DNA of 47,569 bases from Domibacillus indicus (GCF_023715895.1 NZ_JAMBOO010000030.1:1-47569), one strand, 5' to 3'. Shown: positions 1 through 11,730, counted from the stretch's first letter. The notes: generated by a model not told the origin, from the letters alone. Numbers and translations: made by a program.

Positions 1-224
<224 letters not shown>

Positions 225-347
225 GTGTTTGATTGCTCATTTGTTTCCATTAAAACACGGGGTGTTTTAATGGAAGATAAAAATTTAAAACGTTGACGTT
301 TTTATTGATTTTGTTCAGTTTTCAATGTTCAATGTGTCATTTGCGAC
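225..347 (-). other. rRNA operon leader with hairpin
   Basis: This is the transcribed leader between the P2 start (about 347) and the 16S 5' end. It contains a perfect 12-bp inverted repeat, CCATTAAAACAC at 247-258 and GTGTTTTAATGG at 262-273, with a 3-nt loop. Upstream of that, on the minus strand, is a GAAAACTGAACAAAA segment of the kind seen in Bacillus rrn leaders, where boxA-type antitermination and 16S processing signals sit. Those roles are inferred from the family and not shown here. Confidence 0.6.
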
Positions 348-353
348 TTTAAT

Positions 354-382
354 ATCTTAACATTTCCCTCAAGTGATGTCAA
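354..382 (-). promoter_or_regulatory. rrn promoter P2 (SigA)
   Basis: Minus-strand -35 TTGACA is at 377-382 and -10 TAAGAT is at 354-359, with a 17-bp spacer. The DNA upstream is very AT-rich, as expected for an UP element. The predicted start near 347 leaves a leader of about 120 nt before 16S. Confidence 0.85.
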
Positions 383-439
383 TCACTTTTTTGAAATATT
401 TTTTAAGTTTGTTGTTCTATGTTGCTGACAACGAATATA

Positions 440-468
440 AATATACCACCGTGATTCATCCGACGCAA
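440..468 (-). promoter_or_regulatory. rrn promoter P1 (SigA)
   Basis: Minus-strand -35 TTGCGT is at 463-468 and -10 TATATT is at 440-445, with a 17-bp spacer, about 86 bp upstream of P2. Tandem P1/P2 promoters are typical of Bacillus rRNA operons. The -35 is weaker than that of P2. Confidence 0.65.
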
Positions 469-490
469 GCTTTTTTTAAAAGTTTTTTTC

Positions 491-524
491 AAAATAAAAT
501 CTCCGGTGTTTTCACCGGAGATTT
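491..524 (-). terminator. Rho-independent terminator of lysS
   Basis: A 10-bp perfect stem (ATCTCCGGTG at 499-508, CACCGGAGAT at 513-522) with a 4-nt loop is followed on the minus strand by TTTATTTT. It begins just after the lysS stop and ends the dusB-lysS transcript before the rrn promoters. Confidence 0.9.
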
Positions 525-529
525 GTTTA

Positions 530-2029
<1,500 letters not shown>

Positions 2030-3028
2030 TTAAACCGCCTGATTGGACGCTTCTTTTTCTTCTACTTCATTTACAAATGTGGTCAGCAGTGTTGCAAGCT
2101 GGTCACGTGTTTCACATTCATTAACTTCTTTACGCACTTTACCGTTTCCACGGATTCCTTTTAAGTACCAAGCCGCATGCTTTCTCATTTCACGTACAGC
2201 TACATTTTCATTTTTCAAGCCGATCAGGCGATCTAAATGAAGCAGGCATACGTCAATTTTTTCACGAGGTGTTGGTTCCCCAATTAGTTCACCTGTTTCA
2301 AGGTAATGAACTGTTTGATAAATCATCCATGGGTTTCCAAGCGCTGCCCGGCCGATCATAACGCCATCACAGCCTGTCTCCTCCAGCATACGTTTAGCAT
2401 CCTGTGGCGTTTGAACATCACCATTTCCGATTAGCGGAATATTAATGGCCTGTTTTACTTCTTTAATAATATCCCAGTTCGCATGGCCTTCATACATTTG
2501 TACACGCGTACGACCATGAAGCGCAACAGCCTGGCCGCCGGCACGCTCTACTGCACGGGCATTTTCAACTGCATAAATATGATCTTCATCCCAGCCCATA
2601 CGCATTTTTACTGTAACTGGCTTGTCTACCGCATCTACGACTGCAGAAACCATTTCGTAAATTTTATTTGGATCAAGCAGCCATTTAGCTCCAGCATCAC
2701 ATTTTGTGATTTTTGGAACTGGGCAGCCCATATTGATATCGATAATATCTGCGTTTGTATTTTTATCAACAAAGCTTGCCGCTTGAACGAGCGATTCTTT
2801 TTCGCCGCCAAAAATCTGCAGGCTAAGCGGGTTTTCACGCTCATCGATATAAAGCATATTCATTGTTTTCTCGTTTTGAAAAATAATCCCTTTGTCACTA
2901 ACCATTTCAGCGCACACCATGCCGGCGCCAAATTCCTTAACTGTAAGACGGAAAGCAGAGTTACATATGCCAGCCATCGGCGCAAGCACTACCCGGTTTT
3001 GGATTTCAACCGGTCCGATATTGAACAT
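2030..3028 (-). CDS. dusB: tRNA-dihydrouridine synthase B
   Basis: This FMN-dependent enzyme reduces uridines to dihydrouridine in tRNA. The 332-residue protein is a TIM barrel with the Dus signatures LAPMAGICNSAFR near the N-terminus, INMGCPVPKITK (the Cys is the expected proton donor) near residue 100, and GNGDVQTPQDA plus GRAALGNPW for phosphate and FMN binding. The ATG at 3028 is preferred because AAAGGTGA lies upstream at proper spacing; an upstream TTG abuts the SD. B. subtilis carries the small HTH gene yazB between folK and this gene (yacF). Here only 20 bp separate them, so yazB is absent. Confidence 0.96.
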   Translation of the reverse strand: MFNIGPVEIQNRVVLAPMAGICNSAFRLTVKEFGAGMVCAEMVSDKGIIFQNEKTMNMLYIDERENPLSLQIFGGEKESLVQAASFVDKNTNADIIDINMGCPVPKITKCDAGAKWLLDPNKIYEMVSAVVDAVDKPVTVKMRMGWDEDHIYAVENARAVERAGGQAVALHGRTRVQMYEGHANWDIIKEVKQAINIPLIGNGDVQTPQDAKRMLEETGCDGVMIGRAALGNPWMIYQTVHYLETGELIGEPTPREKIDVCLLHLDRLIGLKNENVAVREMRKHAAWYLKGIRGNGKVRKEVNECETRDQLATLLTTFVNEVEEKEASNQAV

Positions 3029-3048
3029 GTACAATCACCTTTCTATTT

Positions 3049-3561
3049 TCACAAGCGGTAAAAGGCGTCTGCTGTTTTCCATAGCTTGACGCCTTCTTTC
3101 CCTTGCACATTTTTTACGTAATGCTCCAGCGGCAAACTTGTACCAGGAAGCGTTATTGCTGTATCTATTTCTGCCAGCGGAATGAGCACAAAAGCACGTT
3201 CTGTCATTCGCGGGTGAGGAATAATAAGACTATCTGATTTAATATTGTCGTGATTATACAGTAAAATGTCAAGGTCTATTGTACGTGGACCCCATCGAAC
3301 GATCCGCTCACGACCTAGTTTATTTTCGATTTCCTGGCAGGCTGCAAGCAGTTCATCCGGTGTCATGGATGTTTTCAGCTTAACTACGATATTAAAAAAA
3401 GACGGCTGGTCCGTAAAGCCGACAGGATCTGTTTCATAAATGGAAGAGACCGCCATAAGCTGCAGGCTTTTTTGCTCCTCCAGCTGACGAACAGCTTCTC
3501 TCAACTGTTCTTCCCTGTTTCCCATATTGGTTCCGAGTGATAAATAGGCTTCGTGGATCAT
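3049..3561 (-). CDS. folK: 6-hydroxymethyl-7,8-dihydropterin pyrophosphokinase
   Basis: HPPK transfers pyrophosphate from ATP to 6-hydroxymethyl-dihydropterin, giving the substrate of FolP in folate synthesis. The 170-residue protein shows LSLGTNMGNREEQL at the N-terminus and the HPPK signature RWGPRTIDLDILLY near residue 100, which holds the Asp pair that binds magnesium. Its ATG overlaps the folB stop by 4 nt (ATGA), implying coupled translation in folP-folB-folK. The length is normal. Confidence 0.97.
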   Translation of the reverse strand: MIHEAYLSLGTNMGNREEQLREAVRQLEEQKSLQLMAVSSIYETDPVGFTDQPSFFNIVVKLKTSMTPDELLAACQEIENKLGRERIVRWGPRTIDLDILLYNHDNIKSDSLIIPHPRMTERAFVLIPLAEIDTAITLPGTSLPLEHYVKNVQGKEGVKLWKTADAFYRL

Positions 3562-3923
3562 TCTTCGCGCCCCCGTGTAATTTCAACAGCAACAAAGTCG
3601 TAATGACCTGGAATAGGAGGATCCGGCTTTATAATTTTCACCGTGCAGGACTTCACCGCTGAAAAACCTCCTAAAATGCTGGAAGCGATTCGTTCCGCCA
3701 ATGTTTCAACAAGTTTGACTGGCTCGCCTTCAATAACTTTTTTACATGCATGGTAGACGTCTGCATAATTAACGGAATACTCCAGGTTATCGGTTTGACC
3801 CGCTTTCTTTAAAGAAACGTGCAGGGTTACATCAGCCCTAAACCGCTGGCCAAGCTTGTTTTCTTCCGGGAATACACCGTGATAGCCCCAAAACTCCATT
3901 CCTGTAACGTATATCTTATCCAC
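3558..3923 (-). CDS. folB: Dihydroneopterin aldolase
   Basis: FolB cleaves 7,8-dihydroneopterin to 6-hydroxymethyl-dihydropterin and glycolaldehyde, the step before FolK. The 121-residue protein has the family hallmarks GMEFWGYHGVFPEE near the N-terminus, NYADVY in the middle, and KIIKPDPPIPGHYDFVAVEI at the C-terminus. Its start overlaps the folP stop by 8 nt and its stop overlaps folK by 4 nt, so the three genes are tightly coupled. Confidence 0.97.
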   Translation of the reverse strand: MDKIYVTGMEFWGYHGVFPEENKLGQRFRADVTLHVSLKKAGQTDNLEYSVNYADVYHACKKVIEGEPVKLVETLAERIASSILGGFSAVKSCTVKIIKPDPPIPGHYDFVAVEITRGREE

Positions 3924-4737
3924 GATCCGGCTCCTTTCCGATTAAAGCATCCATCATCTTCATCATTCTGGCAATTGGCTTAACGTCATGTACCCGCATA
4001 ATGCGGCAGCCTTTTTGCGCTCCAAAGCAGCAGGTAGCACCCGTTCCTTCCATCCGTTCTTCTACAGGCACATTCAAAACATAGTCGATTACCCGTTTAC
4101 GCGAGGTGCCGAGCAAAACAGGATAACCAAGAGCAGCAATCTGATCAAGGTTTTGCATCATTTCAATGTTTTGCTCCATTGTTTTGGCAAACCCAATGCC
4201 CGGATCGACGATAATTTGGTCATCGGCTACTCCCGCTTTTTTGGCAATTGTAATACTTTCATCCAGGTCGTTTAAGCAGTCCTTCATAAAGCTGTTGTAA
4301 TTCTTTTCTTCACGATTGTGCATTAAAATAATCGGCACCTGCTTTTGGGCCGCCACCGCGGCAATGTCCGGCTCCTTTTTCGCTCCCCAAATGTCATTAA
4401 TAATGGACGCACCTGCTTCTACTGCTTTTTCGGCTGTACGCGCTTTAAATGTATCTATAGAAATAGGGACGTCCACTTCCCGAGATACAGCTTCAATAAC
4501 AGGGACCGTTCTGCTGATTTCTTCTTCAACAGAAACCGGTGTATAGCCCGGACGTGTAGATTCACCGCCGATATCGATGATGTGTGCACCGTCTGCAACC
4601 ATTTGTACGGCACGTTGTACGGCTGCTTCCTTCTCGTTGTAACGGCCGCCATCCGAAAACGAATCAGGTGTAATATTTAAAATTCCCATTACGTGAATCG
4701 CTTCTTCAAAATTAAGAATGAATTTTCCTGCCTTCAT
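3916..4737 (-). CDS. folP: Dihydropteroate synthase
   Basis: DHPS condenses the FolK product with p-aminobenzoate to make dihydropteroate and is the sulfonamide target. The 273-residue TIM barrel contains MGILNITPDSFSDGG (residues 17-31), GGESTRPG near residue 57 (pterin/pyrophosphate loop) and LLGTSRKR near residue 218. The ATG follows GGAGCG by a normal distance. In B. subtilis pabB-pabA-pabC precede this gene. Here it lies directly after cysK and its terminator, so it probably has its own promoter within the short 4738-4775 stretch. I could identify no convincing -35 there. Confidence 0.97.
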   Translation of the reverse strand: MKAGKFILNFEEAIHVMGILNITPDSFSDGGRYNEKEAAVQRAVQMVADGAHIIDIGGESTRPGYTPVSVEEEISRTVPVIEAVSREVDVPISIDTFKARTAEKAVEAGASIINDIWGAKKEPDIAAVAAQKQVPIILMHNREEKNYNSFMKDCLNDLDESITIAKKAGVADDQIIVDPGIGFAKTMEQNIEMMQNLDQIAALGYPVLLGTSRKRVIDYVLNVPVEERMEGTGATCCFGAQKGCRIMRVHDVKPIARMMKMMDALIGKEPDRG

Positions 4738-4775
4738 TTTTGCACCGCTCCTTTTCCATTTCTTATTTTAACACG

Positions 4776-4807
4776 AAAAAAAGCCAGACTGCGTTTAGCA
4801 GTCTGGC
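4776..4807 (-). terminator. Terminator of cysK
   Basis: A perfect 10-bp stem (4783-4792 with 4798-4807, 5-nt loop) is followed on the minus strand by seven T. It separates cysK from folP, so the folate genes are not simply read from the cysK promoter. Confidence 0.9.
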
Positions 4808-4817
4808 CGAAGTTCGA

Positions 4818-5738
4818 TTAATCGAATTGATAAAGCGGTGTGCTCAAGTAGCGCTCTCCGTTTGATGGAAGAATCGCCAATACTTTTTTGCCTTTGCCAA
4901 GCTTTTCAGCGACTTGAATCGCAGCTGCAATAGCGGCACCAGATGAAATCCCGCCAAGAATTCCTTCTTCGCGCGCAACACGGCGCGCTGCTTCAAATGC
5001 TGTGTCGTTATCAATTTGAATGACTTCATCATAAATTTGTGTATCAAGGATCGCTGGTACAAAGCCTGCACCGATTCCTTGAATTTTATGAGGACCTGGT
5101 TTTCCGCCTGAAAGAACCGGTGAATCTTTCGGCTCTACTGCAAAAACCTTGGCATTTCCCCATTTTTCTTTGATCACTTGTCCTGCTCCTGTAATGGTAC
5201 CGCCTGTACCGATACCCGCTACAAACGCATCAAGCTGATCAAATTGCTCTGTGATTTCTTTTCCTGTTGTTAAGCGGTGAACCTCAGGATTTGCTTCGTT
5301 TTCAAATTGCTGAGGCAGGAAGTAGCCGTGCTCTTCTGCAAGCTCTTTTGCTTTGCGGATCGCACCTCCCATGCCTTCAGGACCTGGTGTAAGCACAAGC
5401 TCTGCACCGTAAGCGCGAAGAAGGTTGCGGCGCTCCATGCTCATTGTTTCAGGCATAACTAAAATCGCTTTATAGCCCTTTGCAGCTGCGATCATTGCAA
5501 GACCGATTCCTGTGTTTCCGCTTGTCGGTTCAATAAGTGTACCGCCTGGCTGCAGGCTGCCTTTTTTCTCAGCTGATTCGATCATCGCAAGCGCGATACG
5601 ATCTTTTACACTGCTGCCCGGGTTCATATATTCAAGTTTTACGTAAACATCTGCACTGTTTTCGCCCACCACATTGTTTAGTTTTACAACAGGTGTTTGA
5701 CCAACTAAATCTGCTACTGAATTCGCCACACGTACCAT
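4818..5738 (-). CDS. cysK: Cysteine synthase A (O-acetylserine thiol-lyase)
   Basis: This PLP enzyme makes L-cysteine from O-acetylserine and sulfide. The 306-residue fold-type II protein has the PLP lysine in GSSVKDR (Lys45), the substrate loop TSGNTG near residue 70, and the phosphate-binding GTGGTITG near residue 178. The ATG follows GGAGG. It has its own SigA promoter and its own terminator, so it is monocistronic here; in B. subtilis it lies between yacD and pabB. Control by CymR is known in B. subtilis, but I saw no clear CymR site. Confidence 0.97.
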   Translation of the reverse strand: MVRVANSVADLVGQTPVVKLNNVVGENSADVYVKLEYMNPGSSVKDRIALAMIESAEKKGSLQPGGTLIEPTSGNTGIGLAMIAAAKGYKAILVMPETMSMERRNLLRAYGAELVLTPGPEGMGGAIRKAKELAEEHGYFLPQQFENEANPEVHRLTTGKEITEQFDQLDAFVAGIGTGGTITGAGQVIKEKWGNAKVFAVEPKDSPVLSGGKPGPHKIQGIGAGFVPAILDTQIYDEVIQIDNDTAFEAARRVAREEGILGGISSGAAIAAAIQVAEKLGKGKKVLAILPSNGERYLSTPLYQFD

Positions 5739-5787
5739 GAATTTGTTACCTCCAGTTAAATGCCGAGTATTTTTATTGGTTATATAG

Positions 5788-5816
5788 AATTTACCAGCTT
5801 TTTAGCGAAAAGTCAA
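5788..5816 (-). promoter_or_regulatory. cysK promoter (SigA)
   Basis: Minus-strand -35 TTGACT is at 5811-5816 and -10 TAAATT is at 5788-5793, with a 17-bp spacer, about 50 bp before the cysK start. It lies directly after the hslO terminator. Confidence 0.7.
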
Positions 5817-5843
5817 TTACTTTAATTTAAGTTCGGGGCAGCT

Positions 5844-5878
5844 ATAAAAAAACCTGCCTTTGCAGGCAGGTTTTTTTA
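5844..5878 (-). terminator. Terminator of hslO
   Basis: A 9-bp stem (AACCTGCCT at 5851-5859 with AGGCAGGTT at 5864-5872) is flanked by A-runs on one side and T-runs on the other, so it can work in both directions. It ends the ftsH-side operon after hslO. Confidence 0.9.
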
Positions 5879-5881
5879 CTT

Positions 5882-6757
5882 TTATGCTTCTTGCTTTAAT
5901 TGCTCCAGTTCTTCTTCAGAGAATTGGTATTTCTCATTACAGAAATGGCATTGCGCTTCTGCTCCATGGTCTTCATTGATCATTTCCTGGATTTCCTCGC
6001 GTCCCAGGCTGATGATTGCGTTTCCGAAGCGTTCTTTTGAACACTTGCAGTTAAACTGGACTGGCATCGTTTCTAAAAACTTAACGTTTTCTTCACCGAG
6101 GATATAAATCAAAATTTGCTCGGGCGTTAATCCACGTTCGATCAGCTTTGAGATCGGCTCCATCGTTGTGATGCGCTCCTCTAAAATCGTAACCGTTGCA
6201 TCATCGGTATTCGGCATCAGCTGCAGGATAAATCCGCCGGCAGCTAAAATTGTATTATCTGGATTCACAAGCACACCTACCCCCACAGAGGAAGGAACCT
6301 GTTCAGAAACAGCGAAATAGTACGTAAAATCTTCGCCCAATTCTCCAGAGACGATTGGCGTCTGGCCGCTGAAATTTTCACGCAGGCCCAAGTCTTTGAC
6401 GACAGTCAACATTCCTTCTGTGCCGACCGCCCGGCGCACATCCAGCTTCCCTTGTTCATTTAAATCAAAATGCGTTTGCGGGCGCGTAATATAGCCGCGC
6501 ACATTGCCTTTCGCATCGCTGTCTACAAGAATGGGGCCAGCTTCACCATTCCCTTCAACTTTTAAGGTGATTTTCTCTTCACCTTTCATCATCGCACCCA
6601 TCATGACGCCTGCTGTCATTGTACGTCCAAGCGCTGCAGAAGCAGTCGGCCATGAACCATGTCTTCTCTGCGCTTCCCCGACCGTTTTCGTTGTATCCAC
6701 TGCATACGCACGAACCTGTCCATTAAAAGCTAATGCTTTTACTAAATAATCGCTCAC
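5882..6757 (-). CDS. hslO: Redox-regulated chaperone Hsp33
   Basis: Hsp33 is a cytoplasmic holdase switched on by oxidation. The 291-residue protein has the folded N-terminal substrate domain and the C-terminal zinc switch with Cys-X-Cys (CKC near residue 238) and Cys-X2-Cys (CHFC near residue 272), all four ligands intact. It follows coaX by 15 bp, in the conserved coaX-hslO order. The normal length and all key residues make the call secure. Confidence 0.97.
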   Translation of the reverse strand: MSDYLVKALAFNGQVRAYAVDTTKTVGEAQRRHGSWPTASAALGRTMTAGVMMGAMMKGEEKITLKVEGNGEAGPILVDSDAKGNVRGYITRPQTHFDLNEQGKLDVRRAVGTEGMLTVVKDLGLRENFSGQTPIVSGELGEDFTYYFAVSEQVPSSVGVGVLVNPDNTILAAGGFILQLMPNTDDATVTILEERITTMEPISKLIERGLTPEQILIYILGEENVKFLETMPVQFNCKCSKERFGNAIISLGREEIQEMINEDHGAEAQCHFCNEKYQFSEEELEQLKQEA

Positions 6758-6772
6758 AGTCCTCTTCCTCTC

Positions 6773-7540
6773 TTATTGGGTATTTCGCTTATAAATTAAC
6801 CGAAGGCCCTTTAACGTTAAATCAGGATCCACTACATCAATCATGCTGCATTCCTTTGCAATCAGCCCAGCAAGACCGCCTGTGGCAATAACAGTAGGGT
6901 CCGCGTTATATTCCTTTTTAATTCGGCTGACAATTCCTTCAACCTGACCTACATATCCGTATAAAATGCCGGCCTGCATAGCCGAAACCGTATTTTTCCC
7001 GACTACAGTTTCCGGACGGGCAATTTCAATACGCGGCAGCTTAGAAGCTCTTGTATAAAGGGCTTCTGTAGAAATGCCAATGCCCGGTGCAATCAAACCG
7101 CCCATATAATGGCTGCTTTCGTCGATATAACAATAGGTCGTCGCTGTTCCAAAATCAACAATAATGATCGGCGTGCCATATTCATGGATGCCGGCCACTG
7201 CGTTTACAATCCGGTCGGCTCCAACTTCACGTGGATTTTCATATTTAATATTCAAACCGGTCTTCACACCTGGTCCGACGACAAGCGGCTTTGTGTGGAA
7301 ATACTTTTCACACATGCGCTCGAGTGCTGCCATAATTGGCGGAACAACAGAAGAAATAATCACGCCCTCAATTTGTTCAAACTGCAGGCCATCATGCTGA
7401 AACAGGCTTTTAATCATCATGCCGTATTCATCTTCGGTTTTATTCCGGTTCGTTTCAATGCGCCAGTGATGTTTTAACGTTTCCCCTTTGTATACACCGA
7501 GCACAGTATTGGTATTCCCTACATCCAGTACAAAAATCAC
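6773..7540 (-). CDS. coaX: Type III pantothenate kinase
   Basis: CoaX phosphorylates pantothenate in the first step of CoA synthesis and, unlike type I enzymes, is not inhibited by CoA. The protein belongs to the ASKHA fold, with the phosphate loop DVGNTNT at the N-terminus, [12 protein letters not shown] in the middle, and [12 protein letters not shown]. Two in-frame GTG codons lie three codons upstream (7549 and 7546). I chose the GTG at 7540 because the resulting N-terminus lines up residue for residue with B. subtilis CoaX, giving 255 residues. It sits downstream of ftsH after a weak terminator. Confidence 0.94.
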   Translation of the reverse strand: MIFVLDVGNTNTVLGVYKGETLKHHWRIETNRNKTEDEYGMMIKSLFQHDGLQFEQIEGVIISSVVPPIMAALERMCEKYFHTKPLVVGPGVKTGLNIKYENPREVGADRIVNAVAGIHEYGTPIIIVDFGTATTYCYIDESSHYMGGLIAPGIGISTEALYTRASKLPRIEIARPETVVGKNTVSAMQAGILYGYVGQVEGIVSRIKKEYNADPTVIATGGLAGLIAKECSMIDVVDPDLTLKGLRLIYKRNTQ

Positions 7541-7599
7541 CTTCACCACACCTGTCCGTCTAATTTTCGTGTTTTATCATAACATACACTTCTCGAAAA

Positions 7600-7641
7600 G
7601 AAGAGAAAAGACGCCTGAAAGAAATGCTTTTCAGGCGTCTT
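7600..7641 (-). terminator. Probable terminator of ftsH
   Basis: A perfect 13-bp stem (7608-7620 with 7629-7641, 8-nt loop) lies just after the ftsH stop. The following minus-strand tract TTTCTCTT is only moderately T-rich, so some readthrough into coaX is likely. Confidence 0.75.
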
Positions 7642-7646
7642 TATGA

Positions 7647-9656
7647 TTATGCTTTCGGTCCACCATTGTTCGGTGGATTTTGAAGATCGTCGCGCACTTC
7701 TGGTTGATCAGCTGGCTCAGCCGGCAGATTGGTTGTTTCAGTTGCCGGTGTTTGCGCTGTTTGCGCTGTTTCACCCGCTTGACCTGCATTGTCTTTCACG
7801 GTTTTGCTTTGGTTATCGCTGTAATTGCGATCCGGCAGCGTTCCGTGATCTGATAAATGCTTAATTTGTGCTGCATCAAGCGTTTCAACTTCTAAAAGTG
7901 TATTCGCAATAAGTTCGAGCTTATCACGGTTCTCTGTTAGAATTTGTTTCGCTCTCTCATAACACTCTTTAATGATCGTCTGGATTTCCGTATCAATCTC
8001 ATAGGCAATCCGATCAGAATAATTTTGCTCACTGTTAAAGTCACGGCCAAGGAACACCTGTCCCTGTGACTGTCCGAACTGAAGCGGTCCAAGCTTGTCA
8101 CTCATACCAAATTCCGTCACCATACGGCGGGCAATGCCTGTCGCACGCTGGAAGTCGTTATGAGCTCCTGTTGACACTTCCCCGAAAATAATATCTTCGG
8201 CTACACGGCCGCCAAGAAGGCCCGTGATTTTATCCAAAAGTTCCGGCTTTGTCATAAAGTAGCGGTCTTCTCTTGGAAGCATTACGGCATAGCCGCCTGC
8301 CTGGCCACGAGGGACAATGGTTACTTTATGCACGATATCGGCATCATCAAGAACAAGTCCGATTACAGTATGACCAGCTTCGTGGAATGCCACGATTTTC
8401 CGTTCTTTCTTGGAAATCACACGGCTCTTTTTCGCTGGACCGGCAATTACACGATCCGTCGCTTCATCCACATCACTCATGTCAATTTTCTTTTTATCGG
8501 CACGGGCAGCCACAAGCGCTGCTTCGTTCAATAAGTTTTCAAGGTCCGCACCGGAGAATCCAGGCGTCCGCTGAGCAATCGCTTTTAAATCTACTGATTC
8601 GTGAAGCGGTTTGTTACGCGCATGTACACGCAGAACTGCTTCACGGCCGTTTACGTCTGGACGGTCAACCGTAATTTGACGGTCGAAACGGCCTGGACGA
8701 AGAAGGGCTGGATCCAAAATGTCTGCACGGTTTGTTGCGGCAATCATAATGATTCCTTCGTTGGCACTGAAGCCATCCATTTCTACAAGCAACTGGTTCA
8801 GCGTTTGTTCGCGCTCATCGTGACCGCCGCCAAGGCCAGCACCACGCTGACGTCCCACCGCATCAATCTCATCGATAAAGATGATACAAGGGGAATTCTT
8901 TTTCGCGTTTTCAAACAAATCACGAACACGAGAAGCCCCGACACCGACAAACATTTCAACGAAGTCGGAACCACTGATGGAGAAGAATGGTACGCCTGCT
9001 TCTCCGGCTACCGCTTTGGCAAGCAAAGTTTTACCGGTACCTGGAGGTCCAACTAATAGAACCCCTTTTGGAATACGGGCGCCAAGCTCAGAAAACTTAC
9101 GCGGGTCTTTTAAAAATTCTACAACCTCGACAAGCTCCTGCTTTTCTTCATCTGCGCCGGCTACATCGTTAAACCGGACTTTTTTCTTTTCATCGTTGTA
9201 AAGACGAGCTTTACTTTTACCGAAGTTCATTACACGGCCGCCACCGCCGCCCTGCGCTTGGTTCAGTAAGAAGAAAAAGAAAATAAAAATGATAAGGAAT
9301 GGGATGATGGTTGTGAAGAACTGCACCCATCCGCTTGTTTCTTTCGCTGGAAGAACTTCTGCCTGTGTGTTTTGAGACGCTTCATTAATGCGGTTTAAAG
9401 TAGAATCATTGCCTGTTGCATACGCAACAAACATTTCATTGTCCTCTGCCCCTTTTAATTGGCCGCGTATTTCATAAACACCGCGCTCAGGCTGAATGGT
9501 AAATTTCTCAACGTCATCCTGTTCAAGATATGTCAGGAATTCATTGTATGTGACATTGTTTGTTGGCGCGTTGTTGTTATTGAAATAACTCACAACGCCG
9601 ATAATAACAAGAAAAACCAATAGGTAAAATATGGTGTAGCGAAAAATTCTGTTCAT
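7647..9656 (-). CDS. ftsH: ATP-dependent membrane zinc metalloprotease FtsH
   Basis: FtsH is a hexameric inner-membrane AAA+ protease that removes damaged and regulatory membrane proteins and, in B. subtilis, is needed for sporulation through the Spo0A phosphorelay. The 669-residue protein has two membrane segments (about 5-24 and 113-132) flanking a small outside domain. Its other features are a Gly-rich linker, Walker A GPPGTGKT (203-210), Walker B IIFIDE (258-263), the second region of homology around [19 protein letters not shown] (307-325), and the zinc motif HEAGH (425-429). The last 55 residues form a disordered Gln/Thr/Pro-rich tail with a TAQTAQT repeat. The ATG has a strong AGGAGGT site. 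It is downstream of hprT, as in all Bacillus. Confidence 0.98.
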   Translation of the reverse strand: MNRIFRYTIFYLLVFLVIIGVVSYFNNNNAPTNNVTYNEFLTYLEQDDVEKFTIQPERGVYEIRGQLKGAEDNEMFVAYATGNDSTLNRINEASQNTQAEVLPAKETSGWVQFFTTIIPFLIIFIFFFFLLNQAQGGGGGRVMNFGKSKARLYNDEKKKVRFNDVAGADEEKQELVEVVEFLKDPRKFSELGARIPKGVLLVGPPGTGKTLLAKAVAGEAGVPFFSISGSDFVEMFVGVGASRVRDLFENAKKNSPCIIFIDEIDAVGRQRGAGLGGGHDEREQTLNQLLVEMDGFSANEGIIMIAATNRADILDPALLRPGRFDRQITVDRPDVNGREAVLRVHARNKPLHESVDLKAIAQRTPGFSGADLENLLNEAALVAARADKKKIDMSDVDEATDRVIAGPAKKSRVISKKERKIVAFHEAGHTVIGLVLDDADIVHKVTIVPRGQAGGYAVMLPREDRYFMTKPELLDKITGLLGGRVAEDIIFGEVSTGAHNDFQRATGIARRMVTEFGMSDKLGPLQFGQSQGQVFLGRDFNSEQNYSDRIAYEIDTEIQTIIKECYERAKQILTENRDKLELIANTLLEVETLDAAQIKHLSDHGTLPDRNYSDNQSKTVKDNAGQAGETAQTAQTPATETTNLPAEPADQPEVRDDLQNPPNNGGPKA

Positions 9657-9760
9657 CCCTTACCTCCTCCCGAGAAAAACTGACTATATGCAATGTTATC
9701 ATACAAAAAGTTGGCCTTACAACTATTTGAACCTTCTTTTAGCCTATTCATTCGGCTCCC

Positions 9761-10315
9761 TTATTCCTCTTCGGCTGCCGTGTAAACAGATGGCTTTAAA
9801 ACACCGATATACGGCAGGTTCCGGTAGCGTTCAGCGTAATCAAGACCATAGCCGACAACGAATGCATCCGGCACCGTAAAGCCGATCATATCTGCTTTAA
9901 TTTTCGCTTTTCGGCCGGTTGGTTTATCCAGAAGCGTGACAATCTTCACAGATTTTGCTTTCCGGTAATGAAACAGCTCCGCCAGATAGCTTAATGTTAA
10001 TCCGCTGTCGATAATGTCTTCAATAATCAAGACATCACGGCCTTCTACGGAAGTGTTTAAATCTTTGACGATTTTCACTTCCCCAGACGATACGGTTGAA
10101 GCTCCGTAGCTTGAAACGTCCATAAAATCCATTTCAAGATGTGTATCCACCCGCTTAACCAAATCAGACATAAACGGCATAGCGCCTTTTAACACACAAA
10201 CGAAAAGTGGAAAGCGGTCATTATACTCTTCAGTGAGCTGCGCTCCGAGCTCTTTCACTTTTTCTTGTATTTCTTCTTCCGAAATTAATATTTCTTCAAT
10301 ATCGTTACGTAGCAA
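9761..10315 (-). CDS. hprT: Hypoxanthine phosphoribosyltransferase
   Basis: This purine salvage enzyme makes IMP and GMP from hypoxanthine or guanine and PRPP. The PRPP loop [13 protein letters not shown] lies near residue 97 and is intact. An ATG at 10342 overlaps the tilS stop, but the TTG at 10315 is preferred: GGGAGG sits 8 nt upstream of it, and the resulting start [16 protein letters not shown] aligns with the B. subtilis protein. This gives 184 residues. The gene is coupled to tilS; a TilS-HprT complex activating ftsH is known in B. subtilis. Confidence 0.95.
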   Translation of the reverse strand: MLRNDIEEILISEEEIQEKVKELGAQLTEEYNDRFPLFVCVLKGAMPFMSDLVKRVDTHLEMDFMDVSSYGASTVSSGEVKIVKDLNTSVEGRDVLIIEDIIDSGLTLSYLAELFHYRKAKSVKIVTLLDKPTGRKAKIKADMIGFTVPDAFVVGYGLDYAERYRNLPYIGVLKPSVYTAAEEE

Positions 10316-10338
10316 TAGATTTTCCTCCCAAAGTTGGT

Positions 10339-11700
10339 TCATTCCTTTTCATAAATCAACAGCAGCGGCCCGTCACCTTCATGAACCGACTTGCGGATTC
10401 CCGGTATCCAAAGAATCGTACCATCTGCATCCGTTACCACTGGAACGCGGTCGCGAAAGGCAAGGGGAATCTTTTCATCGATTAAAAGCCGTGCAAGCTT
10501 TTTCGAACCACTCATTCCTTTTAACTGAATTCGATCTCCATCCTGCCGCATCCGAATCGAAAGCGGAAGAGGCGTGTTGGGCTTCAAACGAAAACACTCT
10601 GCTCCGTCCGGGCACTCGCTGGCTTCCTTCAGCTTAAATGTGCCGGCATCCTGCCTGTACAGCCGATCTTCGGCAAATAACAAATCAGTTCTGTTACTCG
10701 GCCTGTCATCCGCTTCGTAAGCAAAGACACACTGTTCGTTTAGTTTGCGTACGGAAAGGCGTGATGGAAGGTTTAGTTTCCCTGATGGGGCAGTTGATTG
10801 AAGCAGTTGTAAAATATGGTGAATATGTAGGAAAGAAAACGCTGTTTTTCCATGATAAAGATAGTTTAATATTAGATGAATCGCCCTTCTTTGTAAAGGC
10901 AAAGGCACCTCGCGAAACGGTTCAATTTGCAGCGAAACCGATTCCTGTTTCCAGACCGCCATATTCTTTATTTTTTTCTTGGCCATCGCCTGTAAAAAAA
11001 GTTCGTCTTCCTGCTGATCTTGGGCAAAATAGCCAATGTGCACCGCAGCTTTTGGATTTTCATTTTTTAAAAACGAAAGAAGCTGATGACGATATCGATT
11101 TCTCGTATACGTACTTTTTGCGTTGCTCGGATCTTCCCTATATGAAATAGAATGCTTCGCCGCGTAGGCAGCAATTTCCTCCTTTTCCACACATAACAAA
11201 GGACGGATTAGCATGCCGCTCGCAAAAAGCCGCACAGCCGGCATGCCAGAGTGTGTGTGGCCGCCCCGCGACAGCTGCATAAGCACCGTTTCCGCTTGAT
11301 CATCTGCGTGATGGGCCGTCGCCAGTTTATTCGCTCCAAGCTTCTCCATTCCTTCTCGAAAAAGGGCATAACGCACTTCTCTGGCTGCGACCTGAATACC
11401 CATACCGCTTTCACTCGCTTTCCGGCCGGCATCTGCCTGGCGGCCAAAAAAAGAAATAGCATGCTTCTGGCAAAAAGATTCTACAAAACGGAAATCCTCA
11501 TACGATTCCTCCCCCCGAAGCATATGATCCACATGGATAGCACTCACCGTAATGCCAAGCCGGTTCCGCTGCTTATGCAAAACAGAAAGAAGCACCATCG
11601 AATCCACTCCGCCTGAAACGGCCACAGCTACATGATCTCCCTTTTTTATCATTTCTTTTTTCTCGATAAACCGCTTAATACTTTCTTCAAAAAAATGCAC
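10339..11700 (-). CDS. tilS: tRNA(Ile)-lysidine synthase
   Basis: TilS converts C34 of tRNA-Ile(CAU) to lysidine with ATP, changing decoding from Met to Ile, and is normally essential. The 453-residue protein has the PP-loop SGGVDS at residues 29-34, the [11 protein letters not shown] block near residue 60, and a C-terminal substrate-binding domain with [16 protein letters not shown]. It starts with GTG; GGAG is only 2 nt away, so a later start remains possible, although the length fits the family. It lies between yabT and hprT. Confidence 0.96.
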   Translation of the reverse strand: MHFFEESIKRFIEKKEMIKKGDHVAVAVSGGVDSMVLLSVLHKQRNRLGITVSAIHVDHMLRGEESYEDFRFVESFCQKHAISFFGRQADAGRKASESGMGIQVAAREVRYALFREGMEKLGANKLATAHHADDQAETVLMQLSRGGHTHSGMPAVRLFASGMLIRPLLCVEKEEIAAYAAKHSISYREDPSNAKSTYTRNRYRHQLLSFLKNENPKAAVHIGYFAQDQQEDELFLQAMAKKKIKNMAVWKQESVSLQIEPFREVPLPLQRRAIHLILNYLYHGKTAFSFLHIHHILQLLQSTAPSGKLNLPSRLSVRKLNEQCVFAYEADDRPSNRTDLLFAEDRLYRQDAGTFKLKEASECPDGAECFRLKPNTPLPLSIRMRQDGDRIQLKGMSGSKKLARLLIDEKIPLAFRDRVPVVTDADGTILWIPGIRKSVHEGDGPLLLIYEKE

Positions 11701-11730
11701 AGCTCCTGCGCCGCCTCTCTGCGTTTTCTT

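Noticed and set aside
2101-2116. CACGTG-centred sequence inside dusB considered as a parS site
   Set aside because: Only the central hexamer and a few flanking bases match, and the arms are not inverted repeats.
2483-3061. A 192-codon plus-strand open frame opposite dusB
   Set aside because: Antisense shadow of a clear dusB gene; its composition is unlike a protein and it has no ribosome binding site.
10638-11150. A 170-codon plus-strand open frame opposite tilS
   Set aside because: No start signal or known motif, and tilS covers the same DNA with full family conservation.
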